A stretch of 64,000 nt of DNA from Distichodus sexfasciatus (lineage: Eukaryota; Chordata; Actinopteri; Characiformes; Distichodontidae), in NCBI GenBank assembly GCA_032718565.1, contig JAVGVS010000010.1:3910318-3974317 (forward strand), given 5' to 3'. The position numbers were made by a program, and so were the translations under genes. The stretch's first letter is position 1. Each line of letters opens with the position of its first letter. Below are positions 26,906 to 39,279 of this stretch, in pieces. Under the pieces are notes generated by a model. That model did not search any database and was not told the origin of the DNA. It saw only the letters and a list, made by a program, of their open reading frames with translations.

Positions 26906-27760
26906 TCTAATGAAAGCGTGCATGTCTTCGTGGCAGAATTCTTTTTAAGTATCGAAATAATCGATCTCATTCCTAATGGACGCTGTCTTGTTTACACGGG
27001 CCGTCGTCGACTCAGAGGTGAGCAGTAATAAGGGAGCATCCCATGAATAATTGAACCAACATGACGCGAAGCGACTTGGAAAGTGGGGATGATGTCGCAA
27101 GGACGCAAAGTCAGGGGTTTTTGTTAAGATCAACACGTCGAGTTGAGGACGGCAAAGGCGCGCTCCAGGCGAGTTGAGTTTGATTTTGTTCCCACTGCTA
27201 TAGCAAGACAGTTTACAATCTCCCCCAGAGCAATATGACTTCAGCGTGCAGGATGCAGGTTACGTCCCAGACAGGCTGGAATATACAAGAGCGAAGTAAA
27301 GCCTCGCGCCTCGGGCTTTCACGCTCATCCGTCATCCTGACAGGCGTGTGTTGAGACACGCTGGGGTCACTTTGAGTGGAGCATCACCACTGAATGCAAA
27401 TACATAAAAATGTTTGCCTCGACTTTAGAGGAATTAACCGTCATAATAAGTTCCAAGATGTTTGAGTGAAACGTGGAAAGTGTTTTTAAATAAAGATCAT
27501 GCTATAATTTAGGGGTGAATGTTATTGAAAAAATGGACTTTGAAGTAAGACGCAATTAAACACTTTTTCTAAATCAAATCACTTTTGGAAATATTTTTTT
27601 TCCAATAATTCTAGAATGATTGGAGTGGTTTTGTATGGTAGCAAATGCTCTTATTGTTTAAAAATATTTTTTGAACCATCCTTTCCCTTACTTTATCCAA
27701 GAAGCCTTACGTTAGTGTCAAGCAGTTGTAGATGTGTTTTTATTTAATTTGCCCCTCTTA

Positions 27761-28085
27761 AAGGTCCCATATTATGCAAGTCAAAATAGGTCTATGAGCG
27801 CCACTAAACATCTCTCTGAAGTGGTTCGCTAAAAACACTGCTCAGATTAGGCATTTTTACCAGGTATTTTAGCTCAAACCTTTATTTAGCAGAGTATCAT
27901 TAGTTTCATGAAAAATGCTGTGTGTGTGTGTGTTTGTCAGTCCCAGCTGAGAAAGTCACAGAGAGGCACAGATGGGCTTTGTAATGATGATCATCAAACC
28001 ACTTGGGTTACAAAGCTTTATTGGAAACACTATGCTCCATTAGGCCAATTTACACATATCAAAGGGTCCATCTAACCTTTAAACC
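27761..28085. repeat. Fish repeat with aaaggtcccatattatgc end in intron 1
   Basis: The left end aaaggtcccatattatgcaa is the terminal word of a widespread vertebrate MITE. A matching right end is not seen, so the copy is truncated or decayed. It contains a short TG run at 27920-27935. The right boundary is approximate. Confidence 0.5.
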
Positions 28086-28279
28086 TGCCTTCATCATTAT
28101 TCTACCCCAAAACCATCCTTGTAGTAGAAACGACAACATAATGGCATTAACGTTTATGTCCTAATTCGTAGGTATTTTCCCAGCATGCAATCAACTTTTA
28201 TCTTTTTTTCCTTCTTGATTGGCTGCTGCATTAAATCTCTCTCTTTTTCTCTCACAGGTAGAAGCGGAAGGGGGCAGCC

Positions 28280-28355
28280 ATGAGGGTCATCTTATCCTCC
28301 CTTGTGTTGCTGACCATCTGGTTTGGTCATGAGGGTCAACCGGCATCCGCTGAAG
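28280..28355 (+). CDS. col16a1: col16a1 exon 2 coding part: start codon and signal peptide
   Basis: The exon begins at 28258 after a ctctcacag acceptor and has 22 bases of 5'UTR. The ATG at 28280 has G at -3 (gcagccATG), a good context. Twenty-five codons plus one base are read: basic MRV, a hydrophobic core (ILSSLVLLTIWF) and a small-residue region (QPASAE) fitting signal-peptidase cleavage around residues 22-25. It ends at donor gtgaaa in phase 1. It directs the chain to the secretory pathway. Confidence 0.9.
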
Positions 28356-28487
28356 GTGAAATGTTTTGATGAAAAAGTGAAAAATGTGTTATTTATGTAA
28401 CAAAGTGTTCTAAACCAGTATTTTGTGTTTTATATGTGTAGGTAGGAATGTTGATTTGACATTATGTGCTGTTGTATTGCTCCACGG

Positions 28488-28715
28488 TAGGTCTGGGCAA
28501 TATATCGAGTGCCTTGATAAGAATGGTATTTTTAATGCATCAGTTTGAAAATAAAACTATTAAGATATAGTGATTTTATAAATTCTAGCAAATACAGTTT
28601 GTAGTATGTCATTCCTGCTAATTTGGGTGCATCCTAAACACAGTCCCCTTTGTGACTAAAGCTCTGCCTCCTGCTTAGCACCATTAAACCCAGAAGCAGT
28701 TGTTAGACTTGTATT
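28488..28715 (+). repeat. Interspersed repeat, copy 2 of 2, in intron 2
   Basis: It is the partner of the copy at 24305, with the same order of words and moderate divergence. It starts 130 bases after the signal-peptide exon. Confidence 0.55.
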
Positions 28716-28825
28716 GTGTATACAACCTTTGTGAACTGGCTTAAAAGCTTGTTCTTGTCATGGTTTACCGGTTTACACAGCTTAAATTGGGCACATTGAA
28801 ACAGTTTTTTTGGCAAATGTAAATG

Positions 28826-29150
28826 GCGGCACGGAGGTGCAGTGGTTAGCGCTGCCGCCTCACAGCGAGAAGGTCCTGGGTTCAATCCCCGGGTCGGCCA
28901 TAGGGCCTTTCTGGGTGGAGTTTGCATGCGCTCCCTGTGTTTGTATGTGTTTCTGCTGGGGACTCCAGTTACCTCCAACAGTCCAAAAGCATGCACTATA
29001 GGTTCATTGGAGACTCTACATTGGCCCCATAATGTGTGAATGAGAGTGTGATTGTGTGAGTGCGTGTGCCCTGCGATGTGTTGCCGCCTCCCCAGGGTTG
29101 GTCCACGCCTTGCGCCTGTACTTCCCAGGATAGGCTCCGGATTCCATACT
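28826..29150 (+). repeat. Family B copy in intron 2
   Basis: The A box (gaggtgcagtggttagcgc), B box (gggttcaatccccgggtcgg) and body are intact up to ggataggctccggattcc. The final gaatgaatga part is missing. Confidence 0.75.
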
Positions 29151-32048
29151 GGACAAGGTGAGGTCATGTGACCACACGAGACGGGCAAAATTATGTTGAT
29201 TAGAGGCTTTTTGGTTTTGATGAATTTTTAATGAATTTCCAAACCCTATTAAAACTATACGATCTCCAGCTCTGGGTAGTTTATATGTACTGTAGCTGGA
29301 AAGGCAAAAATGTATATTTGAAGTGAAAATCATGCCGCTGAGGTCATTATGCACTCCACCCTTTACCGTAGCACAAATTTTTATGTTCTAACAAGCGTGA
29401 GCCTGAAAAAACAGACCGGCCACGCATAGCCATTCTAACTTAGTAACCTGATCTCCACTCTGACCTTTGTAAGAGGCTGTCAGATATCGCCTCACACCCA
29501 CAGGTCAGTCTGTTGCTTTGTCTTTCATCAGGCCTGTCTCAAGCCGGCCACGTCTCCTCTGCACTGTGAAATCCGTGCGAAAGAGACATGCCCTGGGGCG
29601 CCCGTCTGCACTTTCGCTCATTTTGTGTATTCTAGATATTATAACAACACACCTGCCTTTGTGGATTTAGCCTCGCTGCCATTTAAAAGTACAAAGATTT
29701 AGACTGGAGCTATTGAATGGAAAATGGAGCTCCCTTGTCTTTATGTTCAAGGCTTTTTTTTTCATTTGGTCAGGTTTCTACCAAAGTATTTCCCTGCAGT
29801 TAAACATTTGACATCTGAAGGCCTTTTGGCTGCTTGGTGCATCTGTAGATTGAAAAGGGATCCAAAAAAGATAAGTGTTGAGGAATAACTCAATATAATT
29901 AGTGACACTACTAACTAAACCACATTGTGCAGTAGCAAATCTGTAAAAACACTGTAAATTTCTAGTAGAAAGTGATGTAGAGTACTATTATTTCCGACTT
30001 CGAACCGGTTCCAGTTGATCAGTTGCGTCCATTTTGGTGTGGAAGAATGTGTAGAACTACTTTTTTCACACTACCCGCACAGTGCAATTTCACAGCACAC
30101 TCTTGGCAGCTGCGACATGGACTCGGAGGATGGAATCCACATTGGAGAGGAAACTTATTACACATTTGAGTGTAATTTTCACAAACTAAAAATCAACACT
30201 CTCCACCTCCAAAAAGTCATTAAAACCTTATTGAGATTTTACATTATGTTGCTAAAAATATAGATTTTTATTTTGCTTTCAGCATCACACTTCATCTTTT
30301 TAAAAATCATTTGCTTTAAGACTATCTTGTAAGACAAGTATAAAAAATTATTGGATAAAAATAGACATAGTTAGATACATGTTCTCTGTATTTGGTAGTG
30401 TAGATGACTACTATATTAAAACAGCTTGGCTGAACCTTAGCTACTTTTAAACATAAGTAGCTTGAAAAGCTACAGTTTAAAAACAGCTTCCCCAACCCTG
30501 GGACGATAATGTGAACATGGGTAATCTTTTTCTTCCTCTGTGAATCTGCGATTTTTCTTGTCATTCTGTCATGTTGAAATCTCATCCTTAATGAATCGGC
30601 ACGGTTCTGATTCCAATAATATCACAAACAAGGCTTTCCATGTTTTTGTAACTCTTTCTAATTAGCCCGAGACACTGCTGGCATCACTTTTCATCTGCCC
30701 ATGCTGTACCAAGCAACCTTTGACCTCCTCCAAGTAGTCTTTCAAACAAAGTTATGGAAAGGTCAGGTTAAATTGGACGTATTTCTGCTCCACCAAGCTG
30801 AAGTCATACAGAGTGATGCCCTGCAAGATGCAGACGAGAATTCAAAATAATCAAAGCCATTCTGAACCTCTTTTAATTCCTCTTAATAGTGCATTCTTGT
30901 TTTTTGATGGATGCTTTTTTAAACGCCCCCCCATCCCCCTCCCCCCCACATATATAGAGAAGATGCTAAATTTGACTGTGTGAGGAAATATCACGTATCA
31001 GCCTGTACAAAGCATATCTGTTTGTGAGATGGAAACCTGCGGCAACAATGCCTTTTACCTCAGCTTCCAGCTCTTCTTCTTCTTTCTCCGTTTAGCTCGC
31101 CGTGGTTCCCTCAGGAGCCATTCCGCCTCCGGGCCTTCCCTCCCACCCTCCAACTCAGACCTGACAGTACTGCATCTTAATTCTCCCCTTTCCGCTTTTC
31201 ACCATCTTTTCTTTTTTCTGTACAGAGAGCGTAGGTGAACTTTGTAGATTCATGAAGTAAAGGGCTGTGACTGGGTATTGTTTGACTTCACAAAACCTTA
31301 AAAACTGAGAACAATGCGGAAATGAAGCCTTTGTCTGTCAGATAACTTTCCGTGAGAGAGAGATTTTTTCCCCCTCGCCTGAGATTGCTGAGGTGGCTGA
31401 GGAGAGATTCGGCATCGCTTCTTGAAGGAGCTTTATAGGACCTGGCGGTGAGAGGCAGGTTAAAGCGTCACCTCGTTCATTATTCCTCCTTTATACCTTT
31501 CTTTCTCTCGTATGGAAAATCCCACAGATCTGCTTGGAGGATCAGTTACTGCTTTAGCTTTTCACATTTCATCTGATCTTTGAACCATTTAAGTCACAGC
31601 AACACTTTGTTGTCTGACAACAAGTCTTTGAGTCGTTGATTAAAAGGCTGTTTGGAACAGACCTACTGTTTTAGCCGTGCCAAATTATGGCTGGGCAATA
31701 CATTTAAAAATTAATCAGAACCAACATTCAGAACCTCTATTCAATGTAGTCTTTTTTTAACCAGAAAACAGAAAATAACTCCTTCTTGGGTTTTCATATT
31801 GTTAAGATATTGACAGATAATGAGGGAAGACAAAAACATTAAAGGTGTTGTGTAACATAGCGTTTGTACATTAGCAGTTGACAGTTCCAGTTCTAAAATA
31901 TATCCAGAAAGAACAACGTAAAACATTACCTTGTTTGCCTGGTGCAAAAAGAACATTTAAATAATTTTATCAGAGGCTGTAAAATCTTCTTTTGCTCTAA
32001 ATTCAAAGGTGTTGAGGAAGTGAAATAATAATCGAGGTAAAGAGGCTA

Positions 32049-32448
32049 CACTGCAAAAAATGAAATCTTATCAAGCTAAAAAAAAATCTTAAAAAGAAAA
32101 AAATAGATCTTGTTTTTTTATTTTAAGAATAAGACATGTTGGCTGCAATTATCTTATTAAGAAAAATGTACTGATTATAAGAACTTCTAAATGAAATAAA
32201 TTAATTATAAATTTATAAAATTAATTATAAATTTAATTAAGAGAATGGAAAGGTTCTCATGCTCTTCACTACAGGTATTTTAAGAATATTAAAGCTAAAA
32301 ACACGGAAAAAGGGAAATATTTTTTTTCTTGTTTTAGGAGATCTTTAAGATAAATTTTTCCTACTATATTGGCAGATAATTTTGCTTGATCTGCAATTTT
32401 TCTTAATATCCTTTTTTCTTAGTTTTCTGACACTGATTTTTTGCAGTG
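32049..32448. mobile_element. CACTG-ended MITE in intron 2
   Basis: It starts CACTGCAAAAAATGAAATC and ends GATTTTTTGCAGTG. TA flanks each side (32047-32048 and 32449-32450). It is 400 bp with no ORF. The interior agattatctgccaat-like and gagcatgagaacc sequences identify it as a relative of the copy at 52704. Confidence 0.72.
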
Positions 32449-32962
32449 TAACTTCATGATATTGATTTTGTGCAGCAAAGCTACTATTGCTGGTCTGATG
32501 TACAGGAACATGGTGCTCTGCAGTTTTTCACTTCCAGGGTTGAACCCCTCTGAGGTGATGCCTTTCCTAGTCGCATGGTTAGCTACCCGGTGCATCACAT
32601 ACAGTGAGAGCGCCGCACAAGTATATCCATCATGTGACGCCCAGCGTCGGGTGGAACGGGGCCAGGCCGGGCTGTCAGAGGCCTTGTTCCTGGATTATGG
32701 AGTGATTCTCGTGAGACGGACGGAATTTATTTTTAGCTCGGTATCTGAGATGGCGTCTGTCTTGGCCAGACCAGCTTTGATCACCTCAACACTTTCGCCC
32801 TTTGCTCGGGTCCGGAAGCGTTTGACAGAGCTGGTTCCATTAGATACTCAACGTGTTCTGGGGAAAACTTTTTTTCTCAACAGTGGAAGTTCTCCTCCGA
32901 AATAGTGTGCAAATAAATTACATGTCTTCCCACTGTCTGTTTGACTGTTTCTTTTTCATTAG

Positions 32963-33031
32963 GAATCAACTGCCCGCCCCTACAGGTTGAAGAGTGGAAG
33001 TTTCTCAGACGGCACAGGCACAACATCACTG
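32963..33031 (+). CDS. col16a1: col16a1 exon 3: N-terminus of the mature chain
   Basis: Acceptor tttttcattag, donor gtactg; 69 nt, phase 1 in and out. It encodes residues 26-48 (GINCPPLQ then EEWKF and a basic RRHRHN stretch). The CPP motif matches the start of mature type XVI collagen. Asn46-Ile-Thr48 is an N-glycosylation sequon at the position where the human chain has NVT. It leads directly into the TSPN domain in exon 4. Confidence 0.88.
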
Positions 33032-33262
33032 GTACTGTGTTCTTATTGGTTTCACTCTACAGATCAGGGGGATAAAGTCTAAAGATTCTTTACTAGCGAG
33101 CCTTGAGTCTTTTGGAGGCTGTTTTCTATTAAGTAACAAATATTTCTCAGTTACTGAAGCCAGTCAGATATTTTTAAAGGATGTCGTATGATTTTGTCTT
33201 CCTGCTTTGTAAAATTAATTCATGTGGTGGTTTAAATTCTTCCTAATGTGACTAGTGAGAAA

Positions 33263-33958
33263 CAGGGACGTGCACAGGGCAGGGCTACGGTTGCCTGGGC
33301 AACTGCTCACCTTCCCTCTTTTGCTCTGCTGCCCCAGGAGAAAAAAAAAAGTATATACATCATTATCTGATTAAAATTATCGTTCTGTTTCCCAGCCCGG
33401 ATACTAGGCAGGTAGGTGGGCATATGGACCCAGGCGAAGCTGCATGTCTTTGGCTAACATGCTAACGCTCCTGAGCTCGGCAGAGTTGTTAAGAAGAAGA
33501 GAGAATTAATTCGCAGTGAATGATACACAGTGAAATTGTAAGTTGATGTCGGTAATTGTTAATTGCTTAACTTTTCCTACGTCACTTAAATGGAAGAAAA
33601 GGTGACATTGTAGTTGGCTATTTTAACATGAATTTCGACATCTTAGGAGAGGAAAGGCAGGGAGTTCTTCAGAGAAGGCAGGAAGGAAAGAAAGTGAGCC
33701 AGATAACAGGTCCTGATAAATGCTCTTCAAATAATGAATTTATTGATGAAGCCTGTGTAGGTGCGATGAAAATTTTTTGACACGTGCTACTTGTGTGCAT
33801 TCCTAACCACATCCAAATCTTTTTTTTTGCTGTGATATGCATTACAGTACTTCTTTTTTACTAAATGGATAAATCCTCAAATCCTATTATCAGTTGTTTT
33901 GAGTGTTTGCCACCGAAAAGAGGAGAAATGGCCCCTTAAAATTCCCAGCACGCCCCTG
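33263..33958. mobile_element. Probable MITE with CAGGG-CGTGC ends in intron 3
   Basis: The left end CAGGGACGTGCACAGG and right end CAGCACGCCCCTG are imperfect inverted repeats. The flanks gtgagaaa and atgataaa agree at 6 of 8 bases, which would suit an old hAT-type 8-bp duplication. No coding capacity seen. Confidence 0.5.
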
Positions 33959-34242
33959 ATGATAAATGCTGTTTTTATCAAACCTTTTGATACCAAACCA
34001 CAACCAATTTCACTAAAGACTACAGAACAAACTAGTTTATTGGTTATTATTTAAAATAAAGATTTCCAAAAAGTAAGATATTACTTTATTGCGTTTCGCC
34101 ATCAAGGAGATGAATTGTTGTTATGACAACTTTTTTTATCAGTTATATTCAAAGTAAGGAATGAGCAAAACCTGCCAGGACCAAAATGCACTTGTGATAT
34201 TTTTGCCATATTGCGTTGTTGAGTATGATCCAATATATTAAT

Positions 34243-34803
34243 TACCAGTCAAAGTTTGGACACACCTTTCCCATTCAATGTTTTTTTTTTTTTTCTTTAT
34301 TTTCATTACTATTTACATTGTAGATTCTCACTAAAGGCATCAAAACTATGAATGAACTGTGTAAAGGCTATATGACCCAGAAGGAGAGTGATGGTGCGCT
34401 GCGCCACATGGCCTGGCCTCCACGGTCACCTGACCAAACCCAATCGAGATGTTTGGGATGAGATGGACCACTGGAAAGAAGGCAAAAGGGCCAACAAGTG
34501 CTCAGCATCTCTGGGAACTCCTTCAGGACTGTTGGAAAACCATTTCAGGTGACTACCTCACGAAGCTCATCGAGAGAATGTCAAGAGTGTGCAAAGCCGT
34601 GATCAAAGCAAAGGGTGGTTATTTTTTGAAGAATCTAAAATATAAAACATGTTTTGGGTTATTTCACACTTTTTGGTTACTACATAACTCCATATGTGTT
34701 CATTCATAGTGCCTTCAGTGAGAATCTACAGTGTAAATAGTCATGATAATAAAGAATAAAACATTGAATGGGAAGGTGTGTCCAAACTTTTGACTGGTAG
34801 TGT
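34243..34803 (+). pseudogene. Tc1/mariner element, internally deleted, with transposase remnant
   Basis: The ends accagtcaaagtttggacac and ccaaacttttgactggt are inverted repeats of the common vertebrate Tc1 type. Inside, one frame (34449-34640) preserves the transposase C-terminus: TSAQHLWELLQDCWKTIS and VCKAVIKAKGGYF. Just upstream a decayed PNPIE corresponds to the final acidic residue of the DDE catalytic triad. The N-terminus and the first two catalytic residues are gone, so it is a dead element. Confidence 0.8.
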
Positions 34804-35109
34804 AATTTATATTTAAATTCATTTTTTAAATTTACAGCATTTGTCAGACCCCATTAATGCCTTGTCTCCTGGCAACCTCCACTGTGTTGATGTGTAAAAG
34901 ACTTAAAGTCGGCAGCTGCTAGTCAGCTAAGCCTCTTGACAGATCTGATTCTTTGTCGTTTGTATCTGGTCTGATCCTTTTCTCAGTTAAAATGGCTCTT
35001 GCTGTAGTCGAACCCGCTGCAGCCATGCTCTGAAAGACGCATGTCACACAGCAGACGGCTGATTGATTAGCCTGCTGGATGTTTAATGGAGTGATCGATC
35101 GCTTCCCAG

Positions 35110-35227
35110 GTTTCAGTTTGGTGCGGCGTTTCTCCCTGCTGAAGAACAGCGAAGTGAAGAGGATTCGCAACCCGCGAGGCCCCGTAATTCTCCGTCTCGG
35201 AAAAATACGCCTCATTCAACCCACCGA
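35110..35227 (+). CDS. col16a1: col16a1 exon 4: start of TSPN domain
   Basis: Acceptor cttcccag, donor gtaagc; 118 nt, phase 1 to phase 2. It encodes residues 49-87: GFSLVRRFSLLKNSEVKRI, then RNPRGPVILRLGKIRLIQPT. This is the most diagnostic match to type XVI collagen (human GFNLIHRLSLMK and IRNPKGPLILRLG). TSPN domains are laminin-G-like jelly rolls that form the large N-terminal head of FACIT collagens. Confidence 0.95.
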
Positions 35228-36295
35228 GTAAGCCATTTTTTCCCTCAGTCTATCTCTCTTTCTTAACTCCCGTTTTTCCTCCATCGTTTGCTAAGACTTT
35301 ATAACCTGTTATAGTCTACAATTTGCTGGCGTCAGGAACCACCTTCCACAGAACTTCTGTTCCATCCTGTCCAAGCCTTTTTTTTTTCCCCATAAACGTA
35401 GAGTTCAGACCTGCCTTTGTTTTTTGATCTCGCTCACCTGCAACAGGCCTAACTGTACCTGTACATAACTGCCTGCACGAATTACAGACTATTAAAGCAG
35501 GCCAGTACAAGTCCTGCTGCTTCCTAAAACTGTGTCTCAAGCGTCTGGCCCGAACCACAGCTTGATGAGTCAAATCTCAGGCCTGTAGAGTGGAGAAAAA
35601 AAAAATCAAACCCCACTTCCAGCTGGAGTTTGGCTTGCACATTAGCATAAATCTGGAATTCAGATCAGATCAGGGTGGTAAACTTTTTTTATTAACAATA
35701 ACCCTGAGCACCCGTGATTTTGGGCGCGACCATAAACCGCCGCATAAAACAATCCCTCTTTATGGCCGGGCTTTTATAAGACACTGTATAGATTTGAGCT
35801 GTGCTATTTCTTTCCCTCAGACTTCCGGAACATGTCGTTTGTGCTTTGAGAGCTCGACTACGCACTGAGGCTCTGTTTTTGACTTCCATCTTTTCTGTCT
35901 TTTTATCCTCAGACATTACAAAAAAGGGGGCCAGAACATTTGCCAAGTAGGTCGGTTTGTAGCGCAGTCTGTCATTGGCAGTTTTAACTTTGTCTCATCC
36001 TCTTCCTCATCTTCATCCTTTGAGTGCGTTTACGTCCTCAGTCTGACACTTACATATCATGCAGTTCGGATGCTGGGAACAGTGTCCTTAGGATAACAGG
36101 GGGGGAAAAAACAACAAACAAACATGCAAACAAAAAAAGATGGATTTGGTGGCATGTTCCCAGACAGAGCAAAATGTATCTTTTCTCTCCTCCCTTCTGT
36201 TTGTCTGCTGTTATTTGTGCAGTTATTTTATGATTCAGTTTTCCGCCCTGTTCTGCGACAATGCCCCATGATATTTAAGTGCACTCTTCTTAGAA

Positions 36296-37299
36296 TATCA
36301 ACCGATCAGCCATAACATTATGACCACTCGCCTGACATTGAGTAGTTCTGTGGCTACACAGCCCCAAACGCAACAAACTGCGATGCGCTGTGTTTTCTAG
36401 ACCAATTTTCAGCTATTTCGGCCCGTACACACGTAGCCGGGTAAACTTTTTTTTTTTCTCCTCCGTTTTCAAAAATAACTTCGTACACATCAGCCCGTTT
36501 TCAAAAATACCTCTGTACACACAAATCCGGATAAATACGCCATCAAGAGCTGCGTAGAACCATGCCAGCCAGTCAGAATCCTGGAAAAAAAGAGCAAATT
36601 ACAGTGGCGAATAGAGGGTGCTTCGCATGGACGGACAGGGAGTTGAAGTTACTTTTAAACGTTACCAGGTGCAATCAAGCACAAATAGCTTGAATAAGGG
36701 AGAGGTGAATCGCTGCTCTGACGGTAGCCATCTTCAGCCTTCAACGTAAACAAACGCACACCTGACGTCAACGCATTTCCAGTCCCACACTTACGACGCT
36801 ATGAACCTAAAACTCTGTTTTCCCCCGTCCACGCGTAGTCACTGGAGTCAGAGTTTTCAAAAATAGCCCGTTTCAGTGGCTGAAACCTTCGTTTACGTGT
36901 GGACGATAGGCACAACCACATAAAAAAATCTGTTTTTATTAATACCCGGGTACGTGTGTACGGGGCCTTAGTGCCAGTTGCTAGTGTAATGGTTATCGGG
37001 AGGTCACGGGTTCACTTCCGTGATTCCGACTTCAGTTCTGTTTCCGTGAATGGTAGTTTTGTGTCGCAGCTTTTTATGGTTTTCACTGAGAACATCCCAA
37101 AAGAGCTGCAGTTTTGGAGATGCTCTGACTCTGTCATCTAGCCTTCACAATTTGGCTTTTTGTCAGAGTCAGTAAATGAGGACAAAATGTTCACTTGCTG
37201 CCTAATATTTCTCACTCACTGCCGGGAGCCACTGTAATGAGGTAGTCGATGGTATTTACTTCTGCTGTCGGTGGTCATAATGTTATGACTGATGGGTAT
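36296..37299. mobile_element. Deleted Tc1/mariner-type element in intron 4, carrying a nested MITE
   Basis: The ends accgatcagccataacattatg and cataatgttatgactgatgg are inverted repeats of a widespread fish Tc1/mariner-type family. Remains of the transposase region are visible on the reverse strand (ggctacacagccccaaacgc, gcaacaaactgcgatgcgct; aaaagagctgcagttttggag). The element is interrupted at 36420-36967 by another repeat. A sister copy lies at 61293. Confidence 0.75.
36420..36967. mobile_element. MITE with GGCCCGTACACACGTA ends, nested in the Tc1-type element
   Basis: The left end GGCCCGTACACACGTAGCCG and the right end CGGGTACGTGTGTACGGGGCC are inverted repeats. The interior is non-coding, with repeated cgttttcaaaaata motifs. 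A half copy of a related family lies at about 26262-26400 (ggccatgtccacaggtacac). hAT type is likely, but I could not see a clean 8-bp duplication. Confidence 0.65.
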
Positions 37300-37349
37300 A
37301 AGCATACTTACAGATAAAGCAAGCGCATCTGAGTTTGGCAGCGCAGTAG

Positions 37350-37770
37350 GCAAATTGAACTCACGGGCGATATCGATACGGATTATTGCTAGTTAACGGG
37401 GCCGATATTTGGATCCGTTATGCAAAATAAACCAAAAAACCCCCCAGAAAATCTGTCAAAATGTAAATTTTACAAACAACAAACTTATGTTACAGACACT
37501 CTTCCCTCTCCAGTTCTCCTTCTCGGAGCTTCACGCTGCGCTCGTGTCTGAGTGTGCTGTGAGTGACAACAAGGCTTCAGTGTTGATTGGCTACTACTCG
37601 TGGGACGTACAGCCAATCAGAGGCTGTTGTGGGCGTGACAAGCGAGTCGCACCTTGTAATTATTTAATATCGGTGATGGTCAAAATTAAACACTGATATC
37701 GATAATTGGCTAAACGTCTAATGTAGGCCCCTGATAATCTGCCCAGTTGATAATCGGTCGACCCTTAGTA
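37350..37770. repeat. Interspersed repeat with ataatcggtcgaccct end in intron 4
   Basis: The right end gataatcggtcgaccct and left part gcgatatcgatacggattat resemble a common fish 'agggtcgaccgattatcggc' repeat. Similar fragments are seen at 62650-62880 (agcccgactgattgc, ttaccttgtatcggcctata). The class is not determined. Confidence 0.45.
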
Positions 37771-38309
37771 TTTGCATCTGTATTGGCAGTGGAATCAAAT
37801 GTGTAATTTTTGTGTATTAAGTTGCGACTGGAGGAGATGTGTTATGAATGCACTACATTCAGTTCAAGCATCTTGAGCATCTACTGCAGCAAGGTACCCA
37901 TGAGACTGGCCTGCCTCAGGACACATAATACAATAAACTCCATAAATATGGCTGTTTTTCTTGACCATGTGTGTAGATATGACCGGCCACTTTGTCCAGC
38001 AGCTTTAATGCTGTTTTGTGAATGAAATGCTGCAGGATTCTTGTGTTGACGGCATCTGTAGGAGGAGTGTTGTAGGAAGGAAATAAACCAGTGCTTGTTC
38101 CAGAGCTGCAGTGAAAATGATTCACAGCTTTTTTGTAAAGGGTCAAGGGAATAAAGAAGCCGGGCACTGTATAAAATGCCTAGTTGTAGATGGACACACA
38201 CACACACACACACACACACATGCACACACCACAAAACAGTCCCAAGCTATGAGGTTGTCCCTCATCTCTTTCAAAATGGGTTTTCCAGTGCTCCGGGGGA
38301 TATTCCTCT

Positions 38310-38970
38310 GTGAATGTTCTCTCTCCCTCCCTCTCTCTCTTTTTTTCTCTCTCACTGTCTTTCTGTTTTTCTCTCTCACCCTCTTTTACTCCATTTCTTT
38401 CTTTTATTCTTTCTCTACCCTGTCCTCTTTTACTCTCTCCCACTCTTTCTTCCCCTCTTTCACTCTCTTTCTCCCGTGTTCTCTCTCTTTATTTCTCTCT
38501 GTTTCTCTCCCCCTCTTTTACTCTCTCTCTCCCTCTTTTACTTTCTTTCTTTCTTTACTCTCTCTCTGCATCTATTTCTATCAATTTCTCTAATTTTCTA
38601 CTCCCCAGCTCTTTCTCTCTCTCTTCTGATTTTCACTCCTACTCCTACTTCTCTTCTCTTCTCTCTTTCTCTTTTACTCTGTTTCTTCTTCTCTTTCTTT
38701 CTCTTTTTCATCCTTTCTCTTTCTCCCTTCCTCTTTTACTCCTCTCACTCTTTCTCCCTATCTTTTACTCTTTTTCTCTCACATTCTTTCTTTCTTTCTT
38801 TTTCTGTCTCTCCCCGTTTTACACCCTCTCTGTCTCTCTCTCTCTCTGCAGTCTGCATTAATGCACTTCTGCTTTACTCTCCCCCTCTTTATTCTCCCTT
38901 TCTTTCCCTTCGTCTGCCTCTCTCTCACTCCCTTTCTGTCCCTCTTCCTCCCTCCCCTGTTTATCTCTGT
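38310..38970. repeat. Long polypyrimidine tract (CT-rich) in intron 4
   Basis: About 660 bases are almost all C and T on the + strand, with ctctctctttt, ttttactctctctc and tttctttctttc words and few purine breaks. A CA microsatellite precedes it (38193-38220) and a pure CT run follows (39248-39275). The long open frames it gives are low-complexity artefacts. Confidence 0.9.
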
Positions 38971-39243
38971 CTCTCCGAGTCTGATTGTAGCAGTTGGCTT
39001 TCTGACTTTTGCAGGCTTTTTTGCATAATTTCTGGCCGCCGGTCTCCTGAGTATGAGTCATTTTTTAGCCCAGACTAAGCCTGAAACAAAACAGCAACCA
39101 AACGTGTGTGCATTTGTACAATTCCGTGTGTATATTTAGTTCCGACTGTGTGTGTGTGTGTGTGTATGTGTCGCCTTGTCTGTGAGGGTTTTGTGATGCC
39201 GCATAAAAGGACAAAATAGTGTCAACAAACAAGTTTGCAAAAC

Positions 39244-39279
<36 letters not shown>

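Larger units (their letters stand above)
22356..28257. other. Putative intron 1
   Basis: 5.9 kb between the non-coding exon 1 and exon 2. It holds the CTT repeat, a repeat copy at 24305, the hAT-like MITE at 25460, a half MITE at 26262, the CACTG MITE at 26418, SINE C at 26695 and a fish repeat at 27761. No further exon recognised. Confidence 0.5.
28356..32962. other. Intron 2
   Basis: 4.6 kb. It contains an old repeat at 28488, SINE family B at 28826, a repeat end near 31690 and the CACTG MITE at 32049. Between 29.4 and 31.6 kb I see only non-repetitive AT-rich sequence. The 154-codon open frame at 32441-32905 has no family resemblance. Confidence 0.7.
33032..35109. other. Intron 3
   Basis: 2.1 kb, mostly occupied by the MITE at 33263 and the Tc1/mariner remnant at 34243. 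Confidence 0.8.

Noticed and set aside
32441..32905. 154-codon frame after the CACTG MITE in intron 2
   Set aside because: It starts at the MITE edge and continues in ordinary intron sequence. It is not in phase with col16a1 exons and shows no recognised domain.
38310..39078. Open frames of 160-254 codons rich in Ser, Leu and Phe
   Set aside because: They are translations of a polypyrimidine microsatellite-like tract inside intron 4. Three overlapping frames look equally 'coding', and there is no domain or splice context.
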